A DNA stretch of 64,000 bases from Cytophagales bacterium (GCA_017303805.1 JAFLBQ010000003.1:1-64000); one strand, 5' to 3'; shown: positions 52,405 through 61,887, numbered from the stretch's first letter. Notes: generated by a model not told the origin, from the letters alone. Translations and numbers: made by a program.

Positions 52405-53367
52405 ATGAATTCAAACGCTACTTTAAAACCCGGGGCTTTAGCCTACCTGGCGCTTGCTGCTGTATGTGTTATCTGGGGAACAACCTACCTCGCATTGCGC
52501 GTTGGTGTAACTCAGTTTCCGCCTTTTCTGTTTTCACTCATTCGCTTTTCTATTGCCGGCCCGCTGCTGGTGGCATTCATGCTTACTATGGGCAAACAAA
52601 AGTGGCCCGACCGAAAAACACTCTTTAATCAAGCTGTTAGTGGCATCTTAATGACTACCATGGGAGTTTCAATGGTGGGCTGGGCCGAGGTCTATATTTC
52701 GAGTGGACTGGCAGCAGTAATTTGTTCTGTAATGCCGGTATGGACTATCCTTATAAACGTGTTGATCTTAAAAGATGAAAAACCGAATTGGATAATTATT
52801 ACCGGAGTACTGGTGGGCTTGCTTGGTATTGTATTGATCTTTAGCGAGCACCTCGCAGAGTTTGCCAATCCGCTCTATATTTTCGGAATTGTAATCACCT
52901 TCGTAGCCAATATTTCGTGGGCGGTGGGCAGCATTTGGGTTAAAAAGAAAAATGAACTCACCAATCCGTTTTTGGGCGCAGGTTTGCAAATGAGTTTTGG
53001 GGCTTTGGCTATAATTCCGCTTAGTCTTTTATTTGATGATTATTCCAAAATTCAATGGTCGGGCGAAGTGGTTACAGCACTAACCTACATTATTATAATT
53101 GGGTCGATGGCTGCATACGTATGTTACTCTTATGCCATTAAGAAACTACCGATGACGGTTGTTTCGCTCTACGCTTACATTAACCCCATTGTGGCTGTGC
53201 TATTAGGTTGGATATTACTAAATGAAAAACTTAACGTGCAGATAGTGGTTGCCATTCTGTTAACCATTGCCGGAATCTATATTGTAAATATCGGGTACCG
53301 CACCAAAAATTCAGGTTCGGGAATGATTCAATCCATCAGCCGAAAATTTAAGCTTTCGAGATCATGA
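52405..53367 (+). CDS. EamA-family (DMT) transporter
   Basis: A 320-aa membrane protein, start chosen at 52405 to avoid an unlikely leader in the longer frame. About ten hydrophobic helices in two EamA repeats (CVIWGTTYLALRVG early; VVSLYAYINPIVAVLLGWIL late) mark a drug/metabolite exporter. It is divergent from the MocR gene and overlaps the GNAT gene by four bases. It may export an amino acid or related metabolite controlled by that regulator. Confidence 0.92.
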   Translation: MNSNATLKPGALAYLALAAVCVIWGTTYLALRVGVTQFPPFLFSLIRFSIAGPLLVAFMLTMGKQKWPDRKTLFNQAVSGILMTTMGVSMVGWAEVYISSGLAAVICSVMPVWTILINVLILKDEKPNWIIITGVLVGLLGIVLIFSEHLAEFANPLYIFGIVITFVANISWAVGSIWVKKKNELTNPFLGAGLQMSFGALAIIPLSLLFDDYSKIQWSGEVVTALTYIIIIGSMAAYVCYSYAIKKLPMTVVSLYAYINPIVAVLLGWILLNEKLNVQIVVAILLTIAGIYIVNIGYRTKNSGSGMIQSISRKFKLSRS

Positions 53368-53816
53368 TCCGGATTCTTGATTTCCAACCTGATCATCAAC
53401 ACGACTTTGAACGGCTAAACCGCCATTGGATTGAAAAATATTTTTGGATGGAGCCCCTGGATGTTGCTGTACTTCAAAATCCGGAAGAACATATTCTCGC
53501 GCACGGTGGTCATATTTTGATGGCAGCATCTGAGCAACAGATAGTGGGTACGGTAGCCTTAAAGTTTGTGGAGCCGGGGGTGTTCGAGTTTACCAAAATG
53601 GCTGTGGACGAAACGCATCAGGGATTGAAGATTGGAAAGCAATTGGCGGAAGTAGCCATTGCCTGGTGTAAACAAAATAAAGCCCGCGCTATTATCCTTT
53701 ACTCCAACACAAAGTTGGTACCGGCCATAGCACTTTATCGCAAACTTAGCTTTCGTGAGGTGCCCTTAGACGGGCCCTACAAGCGCAGCGACATTAAAAT
53801 GCAACTTAATTTATAA
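53364..53816 (+). CDS. GNAT-family N-acetyltransferase
   Basis: A 150-aa protein with the acetyl-CoA loop V-D-E-T-H-Q-G-L-K-I-G-K and strand pattern LMAASEQQIVGTVAL. It transfers an acetyl group to an unknown amine. Coupled to the EamA transporter (ATGA overlap) and followed by the DinB gene after two bases. Confidence 0.9.
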   Translation: MIRILDFQPDHQHDFERLNRHWIEKYFWMEPLDVAVLQNPEEHILAHGGHILMAASEQQIVGTVALKFVEPGVFEFTKMAVDETHQGLKIGKQLAEVAIAWCKQNKARAIILYSNTKLVPAIALYRKLSFREVPLDGPYKRSDIKMQLNL

Positions 53817-53818
53817 AA

Positions 53819-54325
53819 ATGATGACCGAAAAACCTTGGTTTGAACGACAATTAAAATTTGGTTACGAACCTGAGCTGTTGCCGTACTTTCTCGTTCGGC
53901 TGGAAGGAACCCCGGTAAGAATTAAAACGATGGTTCAATCATTAAACGAACAGCAACTCTCGCACAAACCCAATGGCAAGTGGAGTATAAAAGAAAACAT
54001 CGGGCACCTGGCTGAGGTAGATGCCATAGCTAATAAACGAATTGATGAAATGCTGGCCCAAGCGCCTGTGTTAGCGCCCGCTGTTTTCGAACCTCAGAAC
54101 TACAACCCGTGGCCACTAAAAGAGGTTATTGCGTTGTTCCAACAAAACCGCGAAACGAATCTTAAGAAGTACCAAAGCTTATCGGTTGATGATTTACGCC
54201 AGGCATCATTACATCCGCGCCTTAAGGTGTTAATGACTCCGGTAGATCTTTCCTGGTTCGATGCCGAGCATGACGATCACCATCTGGTAAAGATCAAAAC
54301 CATTCTGCAATCCGTAACCACTTAA
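53819..54325 (+). CDS. DinB-superfamily protein, 168 aa
   Basis: A four-helix DinB-like protein with conserved His residues: KENIGHLAEVDA (first), and WFDAEHDDHHLVKI near the end, which together would bind a metal. DinB-like proteins act in thiol or damage-related chemistry. Two bases after the GNAT gene; a second ATG lies immediately after the first (53822). Confidence 0.85.
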   Translation: MMTEKPWFERQLKFGYEPELLPYFLVRLEGTPVRIKTMVQSLNEQQLSHKPNGKWSIKENIGHLAEVDAIANKRIDEMLAQAPVLAPAVFEPQNYNPWPLKEVIALFQQNRETNLKKYQSLSVDDLRQASLHPRLKVLMTPVDLSWFDAEHDDHHLVKIKTILQSVTT

Positions 54326-54328
54326 AAA

Positions 54329-54772
54329 ATGCTTGCACAGATTATAGCCACATTGCTAACCCGCGATCTTCAAAAACTAAAATCAGAACTGGAACTCTAC
54401 ACCCACGAAGCCAGGATCTGGAAAGTTGATAAAAGCATTGCCAACACAGCCGGCAACCTGTGCCTGCACCTGGTTGGCAACCTGAACACCTATATTGGAG
54501 CTACACTCGGCAACACCGGCTACGTGCGCAATCGCGATGCAGAGTTTTCGTTAAAGAATATTCCCCGAAAGGAGTTGATTGAGAAAATTGAAGCCACCAT
54601 TACAATGATTAACACGGTACTTCCCACCCTGAATGAAAAAATTTTAAAAGCCGAATACCCGATGTTAGTATTGAAAGAAAAGACATCTACAGAATATTTT
54701 CTTGTGCACCTGGCCGTACACTTAGGTTATCATTTGGGGCAGGTAAATTACCACCGCAGGTTACTGGATTAG
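54329..54772 (+). CDS. DinB-like (DUF1572-type) protein, 147 aa
   Basis: Another four-helix protein of the DinB superfamily: LCLHLVGNLNTYIGATLG and a C-terminal VHLAVHLGYHLGQVNYHRR with several His. It follows the other DinB-like gene by three bases. The two probably arose by duplication or work together; function unknown. Confidence 0.8.
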   Translation: MLAQIIATLLTRDLQKLKSELELYTHEARIWKVDKSIANTAGNLCLHLVGNLNTYIGATLGNTGYVRNRDAEFSLKNIPRKELIEKIEATITMINTVLPTLNEKILKAEYPMLVLKEKTSTEYFLVHLAVHLGYHLGQVNYHRRLLD

Positions 54773-54837
54773 CACTACCCCACCTGTTTTACTTTCGCAT
54801 TTAGTAATATCTTTACTCTAACAAAATTTCAAGGCTT

Positions 54838-55905
54838 ATGACTCTTACCGCTTCAATCCCCGTCAAAAGAACAACCCAGTCAAGGTTAAGCACTATCGAC
54901 TTCAGCAACCTGGGCTTTGGTAATTACATTTCCGATCACATGCTGGTAGCTAAGTACGATAAAGGTCAATGGCAAGAACCTCAGATTATTCCGTATGGCG
55001 ATTTGATGTTGAGCCCCGCTATGCTTTCGTTACATTATGGGCAAGCTGTGTTTGAAGGAATGAAAGCATTCCACATGAAGGATGGCAACATTAATATTTT
55101 CAGAGTTGAGCGGCATCATAAAAGACTTAATCGCTCATTAGCGCGCATGTGCATGCCCGCCATCAGCGAAGAGTTATTTGTGGCTGGCCTCGAAGCCATT
55201 GTTAAAACCGATGCAGACTGGATACCCAGAGATGATGGAAGTTCGCTTTACATCCGGCCTGTGGTTTTTGCCTCCGAGGCAAAACTGGGTGTAAAAGTTG
55301 CCGATCAGTATCTGTTCGTAATTCTTACCAGCCCGGTGGGGCCGTACTTTAGCAAACCCGTGCGACTAAAAGTTGAATTAGAATATGTTCGCGCTGCTGA
55401 AGGGGGAACTGGCTACGCTAAGTGTGCCGGCAACTATGGCGGAGCATTTTATCCAACTCAACAAGCCCGCGAGCAAGGTTTCGATCAGGTAATCTGGACC
55501 GATGCAAAAGAACATAACTACATTGATGAATCGGGCGCGATGAATATTATGTTCGTGCTCGACAATAAATTGGTTACGCCAGCACTTTCGTCATCTATTC
55601 TGGATGGTGTTACGCGCAATACAATCATTACGCTTGCAAAAGATCTGGGCGTGGTTGTGGAAGAAAGAAAAGTAAGCGTGGAAGAAATAGAGAAGGGACT
55701 TCAGAATAAAAAATTAACAGAAGCTTTTGGAGCCGGTACTGCTGCTGTGGTTTCGCCAATTGCAACTATTAATATCCACGGAACAGACTATCACCTGCCA
55801 CCTGTAAAAGAAGATAGTTTTCAACTTCGTGTAAAGAATGCATTGGGCGAAATTCGCAAGGGTACAGCCCCCGATAAATACAACTGGAATCATATCGTAA
55901 AATAA
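54838..55905 (+). CDS. ilvE: Branched-chain-amino-acid aminotransferase
   Basis: A 355-aa PLP enzyme interconverting Leu/Ile/Val and their keto acids. Motifs include HYGQAVFEGMKAF, SLYIRPVVFASE, AKCAGNYGGAFYP with the PLP region and EAFGAGTAAVVSPI. Full length of the larger bacterial type. Followed after three bases by the quinone-reductase gene, so they share an operon. Confidence 0.95.
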   Translation: MTLTASIPVKRTTQSRLSTIDFSNLGFGNYISDHMLVAKYDKGQWQEPQIIPYGDLMLSPAMLSLHYGQAVFEGMKAFHMKDGNINIFRVERHHKRLNRSLARMCMPAISEELFVAGLEAIVKTDADWIPRDDGSSLYIRPVVFASEAKLGVKVADQYLFVILTSPVGPYFSKPVRLKVELEYVRAAEGGTGYAKCAGNYGGAFYPTQQAREQGFDQVIWTDAKEHNYIDESGAMNIMFVLDNKLVTPALSSSILDGVTRNTIITLAKDLGVVVEERKVSVEEIEKGLQNKKLTEAFGAGTAAVVSPIATINIHGTDYHLPPVKEDSFQLRVKNALGEIRKGTAPDKYNWNHIVK

Positions 55906-55908
55906 GTT

Positions 55909-56904
55909 GTGGTACGCGGGGCATTTTTTACGGGGCAAGGTCTGCCATTAGAAGTTCGCGAAATTAAAAAACCAAAGCCGGTTAAAGATCAGGTGCTGGT
56001 GCGATTGCACTATGCAGCACTCAATCATCGCGACTTGTGGTTGCAACAAGATAGTTCGCCTGCACAACCTACAATTTTAGGTTCGGATGGATGTGGGGTA
56101 ATTGAAGATGTGGGCGAAGATGCCGATCCACTATTGGTTGGTGCCGAAGTAATTATTAATCCAAGTCTTAATTGGGGTACTAACCCCATCGTGCAAGGCG
56201 ACTCCTTTAAAATTTTAGGTTACCCCGATGCCGGAACGTTTAGCGATTACATCTGCATTTCGAAAAAACAAATTTTTGAAAAACCAGAACACTTAAGCTT
56301 TGAAGAATCTGCGGCTGTACCCTTGGCAGGATTAACAGCTTATCGCGCTTTGTTTTCGAAAGCACGACTTCGCGCTAAAGAAAAAGTGTTGATTACCGGC
56401 ATTGGTGGTGGAGCAGCCCTATGGGCCATGCAGTTTGCTGTTGCCTACCAGGCACGGGTGTACGTTACCTCCAGCTCGCAAGAAAAAATTGAGAAGGCAA
56501 AAGCCTTAGGCGCGATTCAAGGTTTTAATTACACCGATCCGGAGTGGGCAAAGCAAGCACTTAAAGAAGCCGGTGGTTTTGATATTGTGATTGACAGTGC
56601 CGGTGGGCCGCAGTTCTCGCAGCTTTTTGAGTTGATGATACCCGGTGGCCGCATTGCTATTTTTGGACGCACCGCAGGCAATATTCCTGATGTACCCACC
56701 CGCTTGTTGTATTGGAAACAGATTTCTATTCACGGCAGCACTATGGGCACCCGCGATGAATTTTTATCCATGCTCGATTTACTGGAAAGTCGTAACCTGA
56801 AACCGGTAATTGACCAGGTGTTTCAACTGGAACAAATAAACGATGCATTTCAGCGGATGAAAGCCGCCAACCAGTTTGGTAAAATTGTAGTGAAGATAAA
56901 ATGA
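55909..56904 (+). CDS. Zinc-type alcohol dehydrogenase/quinone oxidoreductase (MDR family)
   Basis: A 331-aa medium-chain reductase starting at GTG. GroES-like part (YAALNHRDLWL, GSDGCGVIEDVG) then a Rossmann fold (VLITGIGGGAALWAMQFA). It is NAD(P)H-dependent; the substrate is unknown. It follows ilvE by three bases and precedes a PPOX-family gene by seven. Confidence 0.9.
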   Translation: MVRGAFFTGQGLPLEVREIKKPKPVKDQVLVRLHYAALNHRDLWLQQDSSPAQPTILGSDGCGVIEDVGEDADPLLVGAEVIINPSLNWGTNPIVQGDSFKILGYPDAGTFSDYICISKKQIFEKPEHLSFEESAAVPLAGLTAYRALFSKARLRAKEKVLITGIGGGAALWAMQFAVAYQARVYVTSSSQEKIEKAKALGAIQGFNYTDPEWAKQALKEAGGFDIVIDSAGGPQFSQLFELMIPGGRIAIFGRTAGNIPDVPTRLLYWKQISIHGSTMGTRDEFLSMLDLLESRNLKPVIDQVFQLEQINDAFQRMKAANQFGKIVVKIK

Positions 56905-56911
56905 AAATTTT

Positions 56912-57553
56912 ATGAGCACATTTCCTATAACCGACAAAACTGAAATTACCCGCCTGCCCAAGCGCGGTGCATACGATGCCGAAACCATTTACTCCATCTT
57001 AGATGAAGCCCTGGTTTGCACCGTTGCCTTTACGCTGAATGGCCAACCTTTTCAGATTCCCACCGGTTTTTGCCGTATTGGCAACAAACTGTATATCCAT
57101 GGCTCAGTAGGTAGTTTTTACATGCGCGAGTTGAGAGATAAAAAACTGCCCGTGTGCATTAGCGCAACCCTGATTGATGGTATGGTGCTGGCCCGATCGG
57201 CATTTCATCATTCAGTTAATTATCGGTCAGTTGTAATCTTCAGCGAACCCGAACAGATTACCGGCAACGATGAATTGTACACGGCACTGGAAGTGTTTAC
57301 GAATAAGATGTGTCCGGGCCGGTGGAACGATGTGCGCAAGCCCACCGATGGGGAGTGGAAAGCCACCCTGGTGCTGGCCTTCGAAATAAAAGAAGCCTCG
57401 GCCAAAGTGCGTGTAGGCCCCCCCAAAGATGATGAATCAGATTACGACCTGAACGTATGGGCCGGAGTTCAGCCATTAAAACTTGAACGGAAAACACTGG
57501 TGCCAGACCCGGCCCTAAAGCCCGGAGTGCCCGTTCCGCCCTACTTGCTTTGA
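56912..57553 (+). CDS. Pyridoxamine 5'-phosphate oxidase-family flavin-binding protein
   Basis: A 213-aa split-barrel protein. VCTVAFTLNGQPFQIPTGF and YIHGSVGSFYMRELRDK match the FMN-binding part; LVLAFEIKEASAKVRVGPPKDD is the family's C-terminal end. Probably FMN- or F420-dependent; it is not the classical vitamin B6 enzyme. Same strand and tight spacing to the gene before it. Confidence 0.88.
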   Translation: MSTFPITDKTEITRLPKRGAYDAETIYSILDEALVCTVAFTLNGQPFQIPTGFCRIGNKLYIHGSVGSFYMRELRDKKLPVCISATLIDGMVLARSAFHHSVNYRSVVIFSEPEQITGNDELYTALEVFTNKMCPGRWNDVRKPTDGEWKATLVLAFEIKEASAKVRVGPPKDDESDYDLNVWAGVQPLKLERKTLVPDPALKPGVPVPPYLL

Positions 57554-57672
57554 GGTTGCAGGCGGATATTTGAGGCTAATTTGGTATCTTCGCGGCCAGT
57601 TGAACCAAATACCAGGTTCGCAAGTTAATAAAGCGGGCCATTTGGCCTAAAAATCAACAAAACATAACAATC

Positions 57673-57903
57673 ATGGGCAGACCTCCTGTATTACCTAAGA
57701 AGAAAAAAGATGGTTTTTGGCTGGAAGTACGCAACAAAGGCGCAAAATCGGGCACTATTTTAATCCGCGACAGCTATGTGGCTATGATGCAGGCCGCCAA
57801 GCAATACGAAACCACCAAAGATGTAATTATCATGGGTGAACACAAAAACGGTAAAAAAGTAGAAGAAAAATCTGCAAAGGCAAAAAAGGCTAAAGAAGCT
57901 TAA
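57673..57903 (+). CDS. Small basic conserved protein, 76 aa
   Basis: A Lys-rich 76-aa protein: MGRPPVLPKKKKDGFWLEVR at the start and a C-terminal tail of Lys/Ala/Glu. The middle (ILIRDSYVAMMQAAKQYETTKDVIIMG) is helical-strand. No family recognised; its charge suggests nucleic-acid or ribosome contact. It has its own terminator and stands alone, so it is probably expressed well. Confidence 0.7.
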   Translation: MGRPPVLPKKKKDGFWLEVRNKGAKSGTILIRDSYVAMMQAAKQYETTKDVIIMGEHKNGKKVEEKSAKAKKAKEA

Positions 57904-57924
57904 TCAGGACTTTAAAACTTAATC

Positions 57925-57953
57925 AAAAAGCTACCCAATGTGGTAGCTTTTTT
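57925..57953 (+). terminator. Intrinsic terminator of the small basic gene
   Basis: AAAAAGCTACC (57925-57935) and GGTAGCTTTTT (from 57942) form an 11-bp stem with a 6-nt loop and T-run, 22 bp after the stop. Confidence 0.85.
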
Positions 57954-57980
57954 ATTGTATTAACACAAAGTATAATCAAA

Positions 57981-58035
57981 CTCGTTTCAGAACGAGATAT
58001 CCCATAATATTTCTCGTTCTGAAATGAGAAATATT
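57981..58035. repeat. Overlapping alternative hairpins between the small gene and tadA
   Basis: CTCGTTTCAGAACGAGA (57981-57997) pairs with TCTCGTTCTGAAATGAG (58012-58028), 16 of 17. AATATTTCTC (58006-58015) pairs with GAGAAATATT (58026-58035). The two stems share sequence and cannot form together. Each copy of the CTCGTT unit also folds on itself (CTCGTT-TCAG-AACGAG). Confidence 0.6.
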
Positions 58036-58055
58036 ATAAAAAAGGCTCAATCTTA

Positions 58056-58499
58056 TTACTCCCTTAATCGTTTAAAAAACTCCTGTAGCAAAACTTTACT
58101 CTCCTGCTCTCCCACTCCGCGCTTTACGGTTGTTCGGGCATGTAGCAAAGGCGAACTCACCAACGAGTACCCCCGCTGCACATCGCTTGCGCCAAACACC
58201 AGTTGTTGCAACTGCACCCAGTGCAGCGCTCCGGCACACATCACGCAAGGTTCAAGCGTAACATAAAGCGTGCATTCAGTAAGATATTTTGAGCCAAGAA
58301 AGTTCGATGCCGAAGTAACCGCCAGCATTTCGGCATGAGCCGTGGAATCGGTAAGTTGTTCGGTTTGGTTGTGGGCGCGGGCTATTATTTTATTTTGACA
58401 AACTACCACGGCTCCAACGGGCACCTCGCCAAGGTCGATGGCTTTGCGAGCTTCCTTCAAAGCTTCGCGCATAAAGTAATCGTCTGTATAGAGATCCAT
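58056..58499 (-). CDS. tadA: tRNA-specific adenosine deaminase
   Basis: A 147-aa zinc deaminase that makes inosine at the tRNA wobble position. The zinc and catalytic motifs HAEMLA (H-x-E) and EPCVMCAGAL (P-C-x2-C) are intact. Its start overlaps the upstream lipoprotein gene's stop by one base. Confidence 0.93.
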   Translation of the reverse strand: MDLYTDDYFMREALKEARKAIDLGEVPVGAVVVCQNKIIARAHNQTEQLTDSTAHAEMLAVTSASNFLGSKYLTECTLYVTLEPCVMCAGALHWVQLQQLVFGASDVQRGYSLVSSPLLHARTTVKRGVGEQESKVLLQEFFKRLRE

Positions 58500-59062
58500 C
58501 AGTTCCAGGTTACCGTAAGCGTAGCTAGTAGCTGCGTACCATGCTCGTTATCGATTTTAACAGAAAGAGTATGCGTGCCTGGTGCAGCCGGCCTGTGGGT
58601 TGTTCTTACAATCGATCCAATATCAAGCGCCATATTTGCCAGTAAATCAACTTCGGTAGTTGCTAAATTGAAAATCCGCTTATCGTATTGAACCAGTAAA
58701 TCGAAATAGGCATTAAGAGGCGCTCCTTCCGGGTGCTCGGTATCGAAATCATTATCGCTGGTGATCTCAAACTTTGTGTATTTGTACTTTGGCCCTCCAT
58801 CACCATCCATGGGGCAGGACAGTGCATAAGCCGATTGAAAAAAACCTGACTGCTTTGCAAGAAACCGTACATCGGCCGGTAGTACATTTAACTTAAGTGT
58901 ATCTTGTTCACCAATCAGATTGTTAGATGTTGTTAACGATATGGCCGTTACTTCTACATACGGCAACGAGGTATCGCCACAACAGCCCTCATAAAAAATA
59001 ATAGCAACAAAGCCCACCAGTTGTATGCCGAGTACCTTCAACCAAAATAGCAGTCGCTTCAT
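58499..59062 (-). CDS. Lipoprotein-like protein of unknown function, 187 aa
   Basis: N-terminal hydrophobic segment (VLGIQLVGFVAIIFYEGCCG) with Cys after it, then a beta-rich body (DTLKLNVLPADVRFLAK, LSVKIDNEHGTQLLATLTVTW) resembling an Ig-like fold. I do not recognise the family with certainty. It sits in the same strand run as tadA and the next gene. An ATG two codons earlier is also possible. Confidence 0.65.
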   Translation of the reverse strand: MKRLLFWLKVLGIQLVGFVAIIFYEGCCGDTSLPYVEVTAISLTTSNNLIGEQDTLKLNVLPADVRFLAKQSGFFQSAYALSCPMDGDGGPKYKYTKFEITSDNDFDTEHPEGAPLNAYFDLLVQYDKRIFNLATTEVDLLANMALDIGSIVRTTHRPAAPGTHTLSVKIDNEHGTQLLATLTVTWN

Positions 59063-59073
59063 TAGCAAATTGA

Positions 59074-59622
59074 TTACTTAATTCTTACCGTCTTCATCAT
59101 GGCTCTAACCGTTTGTTGCCAATCTTCTTTAGAAGACTTCGGGCAATTAAACGAAAACACCAGCGTACGCCCTGGCTCCACCAGGTATTGAATGTACGTA
59201 TAGCGATACACCGGTTGCTGTTCGCCAAGTATCATTTTATTTCCGTTTACCCGCGATTCAAACTCCAGAAAAATTAATTTTCGCTTGTGTACTTCGTGCA
59301 CACCCTCGTCAATCATATCAACCCGGTCGTAAAAACTCTGGATACTCGCCTTAAAAAATTTTTGCGCCATTTCCAGGTTTCCGTCAGGCCATTGGGTTGC
59401 TGAGATATTGACACTGAAATCGAGGGTTCGGTTTAAATCGGTATAGGCAGCCAGCGGGGCCCGCACCGAGGGGTAGCGCTGCACAATATCTTCGGCAGTC
59501 ATTGGCGAAAGCGATGCCGGCAGCGAAATGGTAATACCATCCGCAACCTTGGTTTTAATCAGCTTATCAGGCGAAAACCCAAACAGACTAACAATCGACA
59601 GGAAAATTAAAATTTTCTTCAT
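59074..59622 (-). CDS. Secreted protein of unknown function, 182 aa
   Basis: Signal peptide ([15 protein letters not shown]), then a body with [21 protein letters not shown] and a C-terminal [21 protein letters not shown], the overall plan of secreted proteins with a lipid- or PsbP-like sandwich. Not assigned. Divergent from aspS with about 85 bp between starts. Confidence 0.65.
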   Translation of the reverse strand: MKKILIFLSIVSLFGFSPDKLIKTKVADGITISLPASLSPMTAEDIVQRYPSVRAPLAAYTDLNRTLDFSVNISATQWPDGNLEMAQKFFKASIQSFYDRVDMIDEGVHEVHKRKLIFLEFESRVNGNKMILGEQQPVYRYTYIQYLVEPGRTLVFSFNCPKSSKEDWQQTVRAMMKTVRIK

Positions 59623-59707
59623 AAGCATTTACAACGAAAAAAGCGCCCCGGTTCTATATAACGCCTACCTTTATTTAATTTGCGCACCCAAATTTAAGGA
59701 ATTTACC

Positions 59708-61495
59708 ATGCTTAGAACTCACACCTGCGGAGAGCTGCGACTAACTGATGTGAACAAATCTGTTACTCTTACCGGCTGGGTGCAGCGCACCCGCGATAAA
59801 GGCAGCCTCTTGTGGATTGATTTACGCGACCGCTACGGCATTACGCAGCTTTTTTTGGAAGAAGGTAAAACCGATGCTGCCGCCCTGCAGATTGCCCGCA
59901 GCCTTGGCCGCGAGTTCGTGTTGAAAGTACAAGGGACAGTTGTTGAGCGTCTTTCTAAAAATGACAAGATGCCTACAGGCGATATTGAAGTGAAGGTAAA
60001 TTCAATTGAAATATTGAATGCATCTAAAGTGCCACCCTTTACTATTGAAGATAATACCGATGGCGGTGATGACCTGCGCATGAAATACCGTTATCTGGAC
60101 CTGCGCAGAAACCCCGTGCGCGAAAGCTTGGTACTGCGCCATAAGATGGCACAGCAAACACGCGTGTACTTAGACAGTCTAAATTTTATAGAAGTAGAAA
60201 CCCCGGTACTGATTAAATCTACTCCCGAAGGAGCCCGCGATTTTGTAGTACCCTCGCGCATGAATCCCGGTGAGTTTTACGCGTTGCCACAATCGCCACA
60301 AACGTTTAAGCAATTGCTGATGGTATCGGGTTTTGACCGGTACTATCAGATTGTAAAATGCTTTCGCGATGAGGACTTACGGGCCGACCGCCAGCCGGAG
60401 TTTACCCAGATAGACTGCGAGATGGCCTTTATCACCCAGGAAGACATTCTAAGCACATTCGAAGGATTGGTGCGCCATCTTTTTAAAAACGTTAAGGGTA
60501 TTGAGTTACCCTCGGTACCACACATGACCTATGCCGAGGCCATGAAAAACTACGGTTCGGATAAACCCGACACGCGGTTCGACATGAAGTTTGTTTACCT
60601 CACCCCCGGCTCCTCTCCGGAGGAGAGTGGTGCAGACCTGGTTCGTGGAAAAGGATTTGGTGTCTTTGATTCTGCGGAAGTTGTAGCGGGCATTTGTGCA
60701 CCAGGTTGTGCCGAATATACCCGCAAACAATTGGATGAACTTACTGAGTTTGTAAAACGCCCGCAGATTGGCGCCAAAGGTTTGGTATATGTACAATGTA
60801 AGGCCGATGGTACTTTCAAATCATCGGTAGATAAATTTTATACAGCCGAAGATTTAAAACAGTGGGCCGAAAAGTTTAATGCCAAGCCGGGTGATTTGCT
60901 GTTGGTGTTATCAGGTGAAACCGCCAAAACTCAAAAGGCACTAAATGAGTTACGCTTAAAAATGGGTGATACGCTGGGCTTACGCGATAAAAATAAATTT
61001 GCGGCTTTGTGGGTAATTGACTTTCCGCTTTTGGAATGGAATGAAGAAACCAACCGTTGGCATGCCATGCACCATCCGTTTACATCGCCTAAACCACAAG
61101 ACATCCAGTTGTTGGATACCAACCCCGGAGCCGTGCGCGCCAATGCATACGATATGGTAATTAACGGAACAGAGGTAGGTGGTGGATCTATCCGGATTCA
61201 CGATCGCGCTACGCAACAACTTATGTTTACGCATTTAGGTTTTACCGAAGCCGAGGCCAAAAAGCAATTTGGCTTTTTAATGGATGCCTTTGAGTTTGGC
61301 GCTCCGCCACACGGAGGTATTGCTTTTGGGTTTGATCGTTTATGCTCCTTGTTTGGCGGTGCCGACTCCATCCGCGATTTCATTGCCTTTCCTAAAAACA
61401 ATGCCGGCCGGGATATGATGATCGACACGCCTGCTACTATTTCGCAGGAACAATTAGACGAGTTGGGTATTGCAGTACGCGAAGTGAAGAAATAA
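59708..61495 (+). CDS. aspS: Aspartyl-tRNA synthetase
   Basis: Charges tRNA-Asp. The true start is the ATG at 59708 (595 aa); a longer frame adds an unlikely leader. Class II motifs are seen: motif 2 [18 protein letters not shown] and motif 3 [11 protein letters not shown]; the N-terminal anticodon-binding fold and the GAD insert are both present. Residues 300-309 ([10 protein letters not shown]) interrupt the normally continuous L-T-D-L-V-x-G-K-G-F segment of the GAD insert; the DNA there resembles a small palindromic repeat. Confidence 0.95.
   Translation: MLRTHTCGELRLTDVNKSVTLTGWVQRTRDKGSLLWIDLRDRYGITQLFLEEGKTDAAALQIARSLGREFVLKVQGTVVERLSKNDKMPTGDIEVKVNSIEILNASKVPPFTIEDNTDGGDDLRMKYRYLDLRRNPVRESLVLRHKMAQQTRVYLDSLNFIEVETPVLIKSTPEGARDFVVPSRMNPGEFYALPQSPQTFKQLLMVSGFDRYYQIVKCFRDEDLRADRQPEFTQIDCEMAFITQEDILSTFEGLVRHLFKNVKGIELPSVPHMTYAEAMKNYGSDKPDTRFDMKFVYLTPGSSPEESGADLVRGKGFGVFDSAEVVAGICAPGCAEYTRKQLDELTEFVKRPQIGAKGLVYVQCKADGTFKSSVDKFYTAEDLKQWAEKFNAKPGDLLLVLSGETAKTQKALNELRLKMGDTLGLRDKNKFAALWVIDFPLLEWNEETNRWHAMHHPFTSPKPQDIQLLDTNPGAVRANAYDMVINGTEVGGGSIRIHDRATQQLMFTHLGFTEAEAKKQFGFLMDAFEFGAPPHGGIAFGFDRLCSLFGGADSIRDFIAFPKNNAGRDMMIDTPATISQEQLDELGIAVREVKK
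60605..60634. repeat. 30-bp in-frame palindromic insertion inside aspS
   Basis: CTCCTCTCC (60610-60618) followed directly by GGAGGAGAG (60619-60627) is an imperfect palindrome within an in-frame 10-codon stretch that AspRS proteins usually lack. G/C-rich palindromes with this CTCTCC/GGAGAG core occur as dispersed repeats in Bacteroidota; that comparison is from memory. Confidence 0.5.
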
Positions 61496-61530
61496 AAAAA
61501 GCCCCGGCTTATGGCCAGGGCCTTTTTTAA
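61494..61530. terminator. Bidirectional terminator between aspS and ssb
   Basis: A-run, then GCCCCGGC (61501-61508) / GCCAGGGC (61514-61521), 7 of 8 pairs, then six T. It serves the two convergent genes. Confidence 0.8.
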
Positions 61531-61548
61531 GCCGCACACGTACCGCGC

Positions 61549-61887
61549 TTACTTTTGTTTACCACCTAACATGGCAAAGTCGTTTACATTAATTTCAGTA
61601 ATGTAACGCTTCTCACCTTTGTCGGTTTCGTAGTGGCGATGTACCAGCTTGCCTTCCACCGCTACCTCAGCACCCTTCTTCAGGTACTGGCCTGCAATTT
61701 CGGCCAGCTTGCCCCAAAGTACTACGTTGTGCCACTGCGTGTCTTCCACTTTTTCGCCTTTGGCATTTTTGTAACTCTCGGTTGTAGCAATGCTAAACGA
61801 AGCCTTTTGGCTTGTACCAAAATTTTTCACTTCAGGGTCTTTACCCAACCGTCCGATTAACTTCACACTGTTTCTCACGCTTGTCAT
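61549..61887 (-). CDS. ssb: Single-stranded DNA-binding protein
   Basis: A 112-aa OB-fold protein starting at 61887 (SVKLIGRLGKDPEVK). The strand WHNVVLWGKLAEIAGQYLKKG is typical. The usual acidic C-terminal tail for partner binding is not seen (ends MLGGKQK), so this may be a shorter or accessory SSB. A longer upstream frame (to 61983) has no SSB-like residues. A -7-like CACCTTTG lies upstream on the minus strand. Confidence 0.9.
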   Translation of the reverse strand: MTSVRNSVKLIGRLGKDPEVKNFGTSQKASFSIATTESYKNAKGEKVEDTQWHNVVLWGKLAEIAGQYLKKGAEVAVEGKLVHRHYETDKGEKRYITEINVNDFAMLGGKQK

